The notes: a model not told the origin generated them from the sequence alone. Counted from the first letter of the stretch, positions 1 to 5,165 are shown. The stretch is DNA of 6,903 bases from Thiomargarita sp. (GCA_020721025.1 DYNO01000172.1:1-6903), one strand, 5' to 3'. Made by a program: numbers and translations.

Positions 1-175
1 GCCTGTACAACCGCAAATGCCTCCGATGACCGGTGGATATGACGCACCCATGCCACCGCAATACGCACCGCCGATGATGGGTGGAAATCAACCTTATTAT
101 CCGCCACCCGCATATCCGCCTCAAGGACAAATGCCTTACAATGGCAACTATCCGCCCCCAATGATGGGAAGATAG
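1..175 (+). CDS. C-terminal tail of a Pro/Met-rich protein (partial)
   Basis: The frame is open from the window edge (first full codon at base 2) to a TAG at 173-175, giving the last 57 residues of a protein. About a third of them are proline (19 of 57) and 8 are methionine, with Tyr, Gly and Gln making up most of the rest. They fall into short units such as MPPQYAPPMMGG, YYPPPAYPPQGQMP and NYPPPMMGR. This is a low-complexity, probably disordered tail that occurs on many unrelated membrane or secreted proteins, so the fold and function cannot be read from it. The gene commonly found before bamC in gammaproteobacteria is dapA, whose C-terminus does not look like this. Confidence is good that the frame is coding and nil as to its identity. 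Confidence 0.7.
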   Translation, partial: PVQPQMPPMTGGYDAPMPPQYAPPMMGGNQPYYPPPAYPPQGQMPYNGNYPPPMMGR

Positions 176-204
176 GATATTCGGTTGATATATGGTTCAA
201 ATAC

Positions 205-326
205 GATAGCGATCAATTAACCATCACTGATATTTAAAGATACGACGGATAGTTTTTATCTTCAACGCATTGAAATCTGAAAACTGTCCGAGCGATTTGC
301 GTCATCAAGAGGGATTGATCGCTATC
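205..326. repeat. 13-bp perfect inverted repeat in the bamC leader
   Basis: GATAGCGATCAAT at 205-217 is the exact reverse complement of ATTGATCGCTATC at 314-326, 96 bases apart. The right arm can also pair locally: TTGATC (315-320) with GATCAA (328-333). Long-range and short-range pairing are therefore mutually exclusive, and the right arm ends about 20 bases before the lipoprotein ATG at 347. The element could be a structured mRNA leader or the ends of a small inserted element. No target duplication is evident outside the arms. Confidence 0.6.
279..291 (-). repeat. Solo copy of the GAAAACTGTCCGA element end
   Basis: GAAAACTGTCCGA here is identical to 3658-3670, the inner-plus-terminal sequence of the right end of the 104-bp inverted-repeat element downstream. 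No clear partner end is visible nearby: ATTCGG at 179-184 matches only the outermost bases. It may be a decayed end of the same element family. A chance match is possible but unlikely for this particular motif. Confidence 0.4.
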
Positions 327-346
327 TGATCAAAATAGATGGTGAT

Positions 347-547
347 ATGAAAAAAATTATTTTATTCAGTATGTTGCTACTGTTCAGTTTATCTGGATGT
401 GCCCGTCTCATTCAAAATCTTGACGCGCCAGCATGGAATCAACCAACGGAATTTCAAAAAGCACTTCCCCTGCCACCGTTGGAAATTTCCCCTGAACTGG
501 TTAAAAAGACATCTTCTACGCAACCTAAAACCACTAAAAATCCATGA
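347..547 (+). CDS. Small lipoprotein preceding BamC
   Basis: This 66-residue protein has a textbook lipoprotein signal: basic MKK, a hydrophobic run to about residue 14, and the lipobox L15-S16-G17-C18. The mature part is only about 48 residues and, after the acylated Cys, has no helix-forming hydrophobic segment, so it should be tethered to a membrane leaflet on the periplasmic side. Alanine follows the Cys rather than aspartate, which favours the outer membrane. A proline-rich stretch, LPLPPLEISPEL (40-51), is followed by a Lys/Thr tail. The stop codon overlaps the bamC start in ATGA (544-547), implying coupled translation. The PP-L-containing stretch resembles the LELPPDLT segment near the N-terminus of the next gene, so it may be a BamC-N-terminus-like partner; that link is inference. 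GGTG just before the ATG is a weak ribosome site. I do not recognise the family. Confidence 0.8.
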   Translation: MKKIILFSMLLLFSLSGCARLIQNLDAPAWNQPTEFQKALPLPPLEISPELVKKTSSTQPKTTKNP

Positions 548-1698
548 GTATGTTATCTGTCTCCAAATATGTCGTGGGCAGCTTATGTTTAACGATATTA
601 AGTAATTGCAGTGTGATTGGGCAACTGGGCGGAGCAGCGGACGAACGCGTTGATTATAAAAAAAGTTCAACCATTGCTTCGTTAGAATTACCGCCAGATT
701 TAACCTTGTCAACCAGCGACCAACTCGCCATTCCTGACGCAACCGCTCCCACAACGGAATCTGCCACATTTTCCGGTTACACCCAGCAAAAACGCACAAC
801 ACAAGTAAATCAAACGGTGGTCGCCACAGAATCGGTGTTGCCCAAGGCGAAAAACATTGAAATGAAACGCAATGGTAGCGCACGTTGGTTAGAATTGAAA
901 AATACCAATGCGACAACCGTATGGATAAAACTGCAACAATTTTGGGCAGAACAAGGCTTTAAATTGACGACAGAAGATCAGCGAATTGGTATCATAGAAA
1001 CCGAGTGGAAAGAAAATCGTGTTGATATTCCACAAGATGCGTTACGCAAACTGCTGGGCGGCGTGATTGACAGCCTCTATTCTGCCTCGACGCGAGATCG
1101 TTATCGGATGCGTTTGGAGCGGGGCAACGACGCAAATTTAGAAATTTACATTTCACATCGTGGGGCAGAAGAAGTGACGCAAGGTGATCATTTTGTTTGG
1201 CAACCCCGTGCGGCGAATCCTGAATTGGAAGCGGAAATGTTGACGCGCTTGATGGTATTTCTTGGCGTGGAAAAAGAACAAGCAAAAACCACCGTCGCTG
1301 CTACCCAAAAAGCTACCACGAAAGCCACTCGCGCCGAACTTTCAATTGTCGCCGATAAAGCTCCGAGTTTATTAGTAAAACAGGATTTGAATAAAACGTG
1401 GCAATTGGTCGGTTTGGCACTGGATCGCGTGGGTTTTATGGTCGAAGATCGGGACGTATCTAAGGGCGTGTATTTCGTGCGCTATATCGATCCTGAACGT
1501 GACGGACGCAAGAGTGGCAATTTTTTCACTCGGTTATTCAGTGGCAGTGACAACACCGATGAACAAGGTGAATATTTGGTTCGATTAGCGAAAGTTCAAA
1601 ACATCACGCAAATCACTGTGTTAGATAAAAACAATCGCTTGCAAGCCACTCGACCGGCTGAGAAAATTTTGACCTTGTTATATGAACAGTTGAAATGA
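544..1698 (+). CDS. bamC: Outer-membrane assembly lipoprotein BamC (NlpB/DapX family)
   Basis: BamC is a lipoprotein of the BAM complex, which folds and inserts beta-barrel proteins into the outer membrane. It binds BamD through its extended N-terminus. The 384-residue protein has an export signal ending in L19-S20-N21-C22, where Asn before the Cys is unusual. A mature extended segment contains LELPPDLT (47-54) and QLAIP (60-64), matching the layout of the E. coli BamD-binding region. A Thr/Gln-rich linker leads to two repeated alpha/beta (helix-grip) domains at about 113-245 and 274-384. These are separated by an Ala/Thr/Lys linker. Each domain opens with a strand, then a helix with a Trp (V126-W127, T285-W286), then a GF(K/M)-type strand (G138-F139, G297-F298). 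The length slightly exceeds the roughly 344 residues of E. coli BamC. There is no clear Shine-Dalgarno sequence, so translation is probably coupled to the overlapping lipoprotein gene. The assignment rests on architecture rather than a strong signature motif. Confidence 0.85.
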   Translation: MSMLSVSKYVVGSLCLTILSNCSVIGQLGGAADERVDYKKSSTIASLELPPDLTLSTSDQLAIPDATAPTTESATFSGYTQQKRTTQVNQTVVATESVLPKAKNIEMKRNGSARWLELKNTNATTVWIKLQQFWAEQGFKLTTEDQRIGIIETEWKENRVDIPQDALRKLLGGVIDSLYSASTRDRYRMRLERGNDANLEIYISHRGAEEVTQGDHFVWQPRAANPELEAEMLTRLMVFLGVEKEQAKTTVAATQKATTKATRAELSIVADKAPSLLVKQDLNKTWQLVGLALDRVGFMVEDRDVSKGVYFVRYIDPERDGRKSGNFFTRLFSGSDNTDEQGEYLVRLAKVQNITQITVLDKNNRLQATRPAEKILTLLYEQLK

Positions 1699-1724
1699 TT
1701 TTTGCTGTTTTCAATTTTGATCCT

Positions 1725-1762
1725 GCGAAGTCTCAACTGGTTGAATTCCTTGAGAACTTCGC
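1725..1762 (+). other. Imperfect hairpin between bamC and leuD
   Basis: GCGAAGTCTCAA (1725-1736) pairs with TTGAGAACTTCGC (1750-1762) apart from one bulged base, with a 13-base loop. The sequence after it is GATTTTCC, so there is only a four-T run. It could be a weak terminator or processing site separating bamC from leuD. It lies wholly inside a 32-codon open frame (1695-1793), so coding constraint is another possible explanation. Confidence 0.4.
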
Positions 1763-1799
1763 GATTTTCCTCCACTTCAATCGAGCGATGTAGCCAACG

Positions 1800-2435
1800 A
1801 TGCAACCATTCACAACTTTAACGGGGTTGGTCGCGCCCCTAGATCGGGCAAATGTCGATACTGACGCGATTATCCCTAAACAATTTTTAAAATCCATTCA
1901 TCGCACCGGTTTTGGTCCGTATCTATTTGATGAATGGCGATATTTAGACACCGGCGAACCCGGTATGGATTGCACCCATCGTCCACGCAATACTGAATTT
2001 GTGCTGAATTTACCGCGTTATGCTGGGGCGCAAATCTTATTGGCACGGCAAAACTTTGGCTGTGGTTCGAGCCGGGAACACGCGCCTTGGGCATTAGATG
2101 GGTACGGATTTCGCGCCCTGATTGCCCCCAGTTATGCCGATATTTTTTATAACAATTGCTTCAAAAACGGCATCCTGCCCATTATTTTGGATGAAAAACA
2201 AGTCGATGCGCTGTTTCAAGCGGTATTGGCACAACCGGGTTATCAATTGACCATTGACTTGGCAACGCAAACGGTGCTCACTCCAACGGGTGAAACATTC
2301 GTATTTACTGTCGATTCGTTCAGAAAATATTGTCTGCTCAATGGATTAGACGATATCGGCTTGACCTTGCAACATGCGGATAAAATCAAATCTTACGAAA
2401 TTCGTCATCGTCAAGAAGCCCCTTGGTTGTTTTAA
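1800..2435 (+). CDS. leuD: 3-isopropylmalate dehydratase small subunit
   Basis: LeuD pairs with LeuC to form isopropylmalate isomerase, which converts 2-isopropylmalate to 3-isopropylmalate in cytoplasmic leucine synthesis. The 4Fe-4S cluster sits in LeuC, while LeuD supplies the swivelling substrate-binding domain. At 211 residues it has the full length of the proteobacterial type. Diagnostic stretches are N18-x-D-T-D22 followed by IIPKQFLK, FGPYLFDEWRY (38-48), the substrate loop GCGSSREHA (87-95), and YADIFYNNCFKNGILPI (112-128). The usual C-terminal HADKIKSYE (192-200) precedes the PWLF end. The ATG lacks a good Shine-Dalgarno sequence; only GAG lies 14 bases upstream. leuC and leuB, normally adjacent, are absent from both flanks, so LeuC must be encoded elsewhere. 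Confidence 0.97.
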   Translation: MQPFTTLTGLVAPLDRANVDTDAIIPKQFLKSIHRTGFGPYLFDEWRYLDTGEPGMDCTHRPRNTEFVLNLPRYAGAQILLARQNFGCGSSREHAPWALDGYGFRALIAPSYADIFYNNCFKNGILPIILDEKQVDALFQAVLAQPGYQLTIDLATQTVLTPTGETFVFTVDSFRKYCLLNGLDDIGLTLQHADKIKSYEIRHRQEAPWLF

Positions 2436-2529
2436 TTTCAGTCGAATTCTGCTGAATTAAGTCAAATCCCGCCGGTCAAATTGATTCATTTTCCTCGCTT
2501 CATTTATTTTACTGAACGGGGAAAATGAA
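2432..2529 (+). other. Two consecutive hairpins after leuD
   Basis: The first pairs TTAATTTCAG (2432-2441, spanning the leuD stop) with CTGAATTAA (2452-2460), with one bulge. The second pairs 2485-2497 (TTCATTTTCCTCG) with 2517-2529 (CGGGGAAAATGAA): 12 Watson-Crick pairs and one G-T over a 19-base loop. Neither is followed by a clean T-run, so they are poor canonical terminators. They may still protect or end the leuD transcript, or be repeat remains. The rest of the 2436-2668 gap holds no convincing gene. Confidence 0.45.
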
Positions 2530-2629
2530 CAAGCAATTCTTTAGACATGGGCAATCCTTTGGCGGTGAATTATGATTATCATACTCTTTTTGATTGGGTT
2601 GTTGGCTGAATCAGATTTGATGAATGGTC

Positions 2630-2635
2630 TATAAT
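2630..2635 (+). promoter_or_regulatory. Candidate -10 box (TATAAT) for the HEPN pair
   Basis: A perfect TATAAT lies 33 bases before the ATG at 2669. At 17-bp spacing the -35 position reads TGAATC, a poor match to TTGACA. Transcription from here would start near 2642, downstream of the alternative ATG at 2624, which supports 2669 as the true start of the next gene. An AT-rich gap yields such hexamers easily, so confidence is low. Confidence 0.35.
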
Positions 2636-2668
2636 TTAAAAACAGCGACAATAATCTTTAAAAAATCT

Positions 2669-3079
2669 ATGAACAAAGAATATATTGAGCAACGCGCCAA
2701 CGGATGGATTGAAAAGATTGAACAATTGTATTCGTTCGTTGCCGAGACACTGAAAGATGAACCCGATGTACGGTATAAAACTGATCAAAATATGATCATG
2801 CGCGAAGAAATGATGGAACGTCATGGCGTATCACCAAAACAAGTTCCAATCTTTGATTTATTTGTGAAGAATCAACTGAAGGTGACTTTTAAACCGATTG
2901 GATTATGGGTTATCGGCGCGAAAGGACGGGTGGATATTCTCACACCTAAAGGTGCTTACATTTTAGCAGACATTGGAGATGATGATATTCACCCACACTG
3001 GGCAGTTTTTGCTTCAGGCAGAGCGAAAAGAAAACAAGAAGTTTTTGATGCCGAATTCGTGAAGAAATTGGTACATTAA
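2669..3079 (+). CDS. Unrecognised 136-residue protein, partner of the HEPN gene
   Basis: I do not recognise this family with certainty. An amphipathic helical N-terminus (about 4-52, rich in Glu/Lys/Arg) leads into a beta-rich core, roughly L70-G103. That core includes LKVTFKPIGLWVIGAKGR and VDILTPKGAYILADI, then H108-P-H110-W111-AVF and a basic, helical C-terminal end. There is no signal peptide or membrane segment, so it should be cytoplasmic. The start is placed at MNKEY (2669) rather than the in-frame ATG at 2624, because the extra 15 residues are non-conserved-looking and a TATAAT overlaps them; neither ATG has a strong Shine-Dalgarno sequence. The stop is one base before the ATG of the HEPN gene, so the two are surely co-transcribed. 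By position it is a candidate antitoxin or sensor for that putative RNase; this is inference from gene pairing only. Confidence 0.75.
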   Translation: MNKEYIEQRANGWIEKIEQLYSFVAETLKDEPDVRYKTDQNMIMREEMMERHGVSPKQVPIFDLFVKNQLKVTFKPIGLWVIGAKGRVDILTPKGAYILADIGDDDIHPHWAVFASGRAKRKQEVFDAEFVKKLVH

Positions 3080-3080
3080 T

Positions 3081-3551
3081 ATGAGTATCTTCGATAAACT
3101 GGGGGAACAATATCAGGAAATTGATGATTTGTACGTTGGTATCGAATTAGAAGCTCGATCAAGAGGTTGGCATAAAAAAGAATCTTTATATCAGCAAAAA
3201 CGAGTTCTTAACGACCAAGCCTACTTTTTGTTTATGTTCACCCGCCTAGAAGATCGCATCAGAGCTCAAAGTAGCAAACTTATTGATAAGAAACGTAAAA
3301 CGATTCGCTCATGGAAACAACGCGCTGCATGGGATATTTTGCCAACCTCTCCCAAAGCCGATTATCCCTTCAAGAAACGTTTAGCATTATTAGTCGAGCA
3401 AGGGAGTCGTGATTACAATTTAATTGTCGATTACTATCAAGAACGCAATTCCATCGCTCATGGCGGATCATTTACGAATCCATCTACGAAACCCATCGTG
3501 ATGCCAACTGTTATTTATGAACTTAAGCGTTTGTATCAGTTAATAAAATAA
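3081..3551 (+). CDS. HEPN-like protein, possible RNase toxin
   Basis: This 156-residue, mostly helical cytoplasmic protein carries R122-N-S-I-A-H127 inside DYYQERNSIAHGG. That is the R-x4-6-H motif that forms the metal-independent RNase site of HEPN domains, where Arg and His from two protomers meet. In line with that fold, an earlier helix has an acidic/aromatic face (YFLFMFTRLEDRIR, 48-61), and a long basic helix follows at 66-82. No nucleotidyltransferase (MNT) gene, the classic HEPN partner, is adjacent; the upstream neighbour is the 136-residue protein one base away. HEPN proteins of this size act as toxins, abortive-infection effectors or tRNA/mRNA cleaving enzymes, but some are non-catalytic, and surface HEPN-like hypothetical proteins also exist. 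The HEPN call rests on one motif plus helical character. Downstream lie an inverted-repeat element and a long hairpin. Confidence 0.65.
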   Translation: MSIFDKLGEQYQEIDDLYVGIELEARSRGWHKKESLYQQKRVLNDQAYFLFMFTRLEDRIRAQSSKLIDKKRKTIRSWKQRAAWDILPTSPKADYPFKKRLALLVEQGSRDYNLIVDYYQERNSIAHGGSFTNPSTKPIVMPTVIYELKRLYQLIK

Positions 3552-3567
3552 TCTCTAAATTCAATGG

Positions 3568-3671
3568 TTCGGACAGTTCCAAAATTATATTTTAATATCA
3601 ATCAGTTATCGAATGCGTAAAATAACTATAACTTATTGATTTTAATAAGTAGTTGTAGAAAACTGTCCGAA
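3568..3671. mobile_element. MITE-like element with 11-bp terminal inverted repeats
   Basis: TTCGGACAGTT (3568-3578) and AACTGTCCGAA (3661-3671) are perfect inverted repeats bounding 104 bp with no coding capacity. Inside, CTATAAC plus TTATT (3626-3637) pairs with AATAA plus GTTGTAG (3644-3658) to make a strong AT-rich hairpin near the right end. A 13-base piece of that end recurs at 279-291. A short non-coding palindromic unit with a second end in the same window fits a miniature inverted-repeat element mobilised by an unseen transposase. No target-site duplication is clear: GG/AATGG lies on the left and GTATT on the right. A long-range RNA hairpin after the HEPN gene is the alternative. Confidence 0.55.
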
Positions 3672-3729
3672 GTATTGTAAATTGGGGTAGTGCCACATCA
3701 GTCAGGATGATAATATTTTTCAGAGATTC

Positions 3730-3762
3730 AAACCTGTTAGATTTCTAAAATTTGACAGGTTT
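3730..3762. repeat. Long 15-bp-stem hairpin between convergent genes
   Basis: Bases 3730-3744, beginning AAACCTGT, pair with 3748-3762, ending ACAGGTTT. The stem has 13 Watson-Crick and 2 G-T pairs around a CTA loop. It lies between the plus-strand HEPN gene and the minus-strand ferritin-like gene, as expected for a bidirectional terminator. The flanks are AT-rich (AAAATAATT) but contain no proper T-run. AACCTG/CAGGTT hairpins of this style also occur as dispersed repeats, so it may be a repeat used as a terminator. Confidence 0.5.
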
Positions 3763-3825
3763 AAAATAATTATTTATCGAACGTGGATAATTCCAATAAG
3801 AAAAATCAAGAGAGTTATCAATCAA

Positions 3826-4338
3826 CTAAACGCCGCCGCTGTGCACCAGTTCATAATACCGCTTTTCTAATTCCTTTTTATGCTCCAATTCCTCTTGCGC
3901 CAAATAAGCGAACAAATCCCGAATCGCACCCGGTGGCGTTTCCCCCGCAAGTGCTGAATATTGTTCCATTGCTGCCTGCTCCCGCCCCAACGCATATTGC
4001 AAAATCGCCTGATCGTCCGCAAAATCCTCCAATCGTGGTAGTTGAATATAATCAGAAAAACGGTGATCATTGGGCGGAATGAGTATTTTGTTGGCAATGA
4101 GGGCTTGCACGTCCGGCTGTTTGGCAAGTTCTTGAAATAGAGTGAAATGGCGTTGCTCTTCTTGAACCAACTCCTCAACCAAGGGACGCAAATTTTTACC
4201 CACTTTGTCTTTCAATGCGTCATAGAAGGTAAACGCAGTCAGTTCAAATTGACTGGCGGTATTTAAAATTTCCTGCAACGTGGTTTTGTCTTTTAATTCT
4301 TGATAACCTTCACCTTCTTGAATAGATTTCTTGTGCAT
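3826..4338 (-). CDS. Ferritin-like (rubrerythrin-type) di-iron protein
   Basis: This 170-residue cytoplasmic protein is predicted to be a four-helix bundle with a carboxylate-bridged di-iron site. The ligand pattern is complete: E32 in helix 1 (QFELTAFTFY), E61-x-x-H64 in helix 2 (EEQRH), E120 in helix 3 (GREQAAMEQY) and E150-x-x-H153 in helix 4 (QEELEHKK). Spacings of 29-30 residues between paired helices are typical of the rubrerythrin/COG1633 ferritin-like family. The C-terminal rubredoxin domain of classical rubrerythrin is missing, since the protein ends 17 residues after H153. A role in peroxide reduction or iron handling is likely by family, but the exact substrate is unknown. On its strand AAGG lies about 11 bases before the ATG, a usable ribosome site. 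It stands alone, convergent with the HEPN gene and separated from the next upstream minus-strand gene by 135 bp. Confidence 0.88.
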   Translation of the reverse strand: MHKKSIQEGEGYQELKDKTTLQEILNTASQFELTAFTFYDALKDKVGKNLRPLVEELVQEEQRHFTLFQELAKQPDVQALIANKILIPPNDHRFSDYIQLPRLEDFADDQAILQYALGREQAAMEQYSALAGETPPGAIRDLFAYLAQEELEHKKELEKRYYELVHSGGV

Positions 4339-4386
4339 ACGAATATCCGCCTTAAGATATTAGTTTTGTTTACCGGTTGTTTGTAG

Positions 4387-4506
4387 AAAAGAATATTGGA
4401 GGTTTCAGAGACACGAGTCCAGAACTACATCAATGAAGTATATGAATCGCAACGTTTAGAACCGCTTATCTCATTAGAGCAAACATTTCGCCAAAAAAAT
4501 AAGTAG
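4387..4506 (+). pseudogene. Orphan C-terminal reading-frame remnant
   Basis: An open frame without a credible start codon runs after a TAG at 4384-4386 to a TAG at 4504-4506, encoding 39 residues. It reads coding-like: KRILEVSETRVQNYINEVYE, then SQRLEPLISLEQTFRQKNK. The first half resembles a helix-turn-helix segment (VSETRVQNYI). It overlaps the 3' end of the opposite-strand membrane protein gene by 33 bases. It is probably the surviving tail of a gene whose 5' part was deleted, but a chance open frame is not excluded. The parent family is not recognised. Confidence 0.35.
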
Positions 4507-5031
4507 ATATACACCATAGAATATAACTGTGAATATAATTGCAAATCCGGTGGTAAACACATTAAACACGTAATAATCAAACCATTTTTTAATCAATTGT
4601 TTAACCTGAAAAGATACATTGGCTAATGATTTAGTTTCAATCTTTCCGGTGGATAGGTCTAAGTAGAAATTTTGTGCGAAAGTTCGATTATTGGTGGCAA
4701 ACACTATTTCCCATTCTGAATCATCATCAACTTGCATGGCTTTAATAAAACCGCTGTTGTTGAGATCGTAGTCAACCAGTAATTCAGTGGTATATACCAA
4801 ATTGCCGTGTACATCATTAATAGTGATGACAAAATTTTCCTCTTCGGTATTTGGGATAGGAAGTTGTTGAAGATGGGCTATCCATTGAGTTTGGTTAATT
4901 TGCCACATCATCCCATTAATATCAATGAAATAAGGCGCAATTTGGTGTTGCACATAAAATAGCCAACTAAGCCAGATAAACCACGAGAATAACGGTAATA
5001 GGATAATAAATCGTTTCATTAATAAAACCAT
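4474..5031 (-). CDS. Hypothetical membrane protein with two transmembrane helices
   Basis: I do not recognise this 185-residue protein. A hydrophobic N-terminal helix (about 7-27, IILLPLFSWFIWLSWLFYV) is followed by a polar domain of roughly 125 residues and a second hydrophobic helix at about 155-182. The first helix is preceded by MK-R and the last ends KCLL, so the middle domain probably faces the periplasm. Its strand-rich, acidic sequence has FVITINDVHGNLVYTTELLVDYDLNNSGF (67-95) and a repeat-like VFATNNRTFAQNFYLDLSTGKIE. These contain a D-x-N-x-S turn (D88-L-N-N-S) that might bind a cation, though no motif proves it. Start choice is open: M1 or M5 (MKRFII, 5017-5019), the latter giving a more typical N-terminus. 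Neither has a clear Shine-Dalgarno sequence. It shares its strand with mlaF but is separated from it by a 333-bp repeat-bearing spacer. Confidence 0.72.
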   Translation of the reverse strand: MVLLMKRFIILLPLFSWFIWLSWLFYVQHQIAPYFIDINGMMWQINQTQWIAHLQQLPIPNTEEENFVITINDVHGNLVYTTELLVDYDLNNSGFIKAMQVDDDSEWEIVFATNNRTFAQNFYLDLSTGKIETKSLANVSFQVKQLIKKWFDYYVFNVFTTGFAIIFTVIFYGVYLLIFLAKCLL

Positions 5032-5121
5032 TCAGGGCAAACTTGCATTATATTATAACTTTAATGGAAATTCCTAGCCCTCCATCGGCAATCATGAAGC
5101 CGGGGCAGTTTCATCTCGCGT

Positions 5122-5165
5122 GACGCTGGAGCGTCTGGGCTGCATTCCAACGCGGCGCATTGGAA
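5122..5165. repeat. Double palindromic (REP-like) repeat
   Basis: Two hairpins stand in tandem. GACGCTGGAGCGTC (5122-5135) is a perfect 6-bp-arm palindrome. A second unit at 5145-5165 pairs TTCCAA with TTGGAA and GC with GC, with one C-A mismatch around a GGC loop. The join reads TGGGCTGCA, and GAACGAGAA follows. From memory, units of the form GACGCTGGAGCGTC ... GCATTCC-palindrome-GGAACGAG are dispersed in high copy in some filamentous sulfur bacteria and cyanobacteria; no search was possible. It lies downstream of mlaF, where such repeats often act as transcript-end structures. Confidence 0.65.

Noticed and set aside
347..547. The small lipoprotein as LptM (YifL)
   Set aside because: LptM has a conserved CGxKGPLYxP start after the lipobox. 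Here the sequence after the Cys is ARLIQNLDAP, so only the size agrees.
389..916. Long minus-strand open frame opposite the small lipoprotein and bamC
   Set aside because: It is antisense to two well-supported genes, rich in Trp, Arg and Cys with no domain logic, and its composition is that of a reverse-complement shadow.
1596..1805. Minus-strand frame reading LHRWLHRSIEVEENREVLKE through the bamC-leuD gap
   Set aside because: It needs a TTG start inside leuD and runs into the bamC 3' end. The charged stretch is limited to the spacer, so it is weaker than the plus-strand alternative.
2525..2632. Two mini-frames of 16 and 20 codons joined by ATGA after GGGGAAA
   Set aside because: They are too short, overlap the hairpin and promoter-like region, and have no recognisable product.
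3783..4082. Proline-rich plus-strand frame
   Set aside because: It is almost entirely antisense to the ferritin-like gene, whose complete di-iron ligand set proves the minus strand is the coding one.
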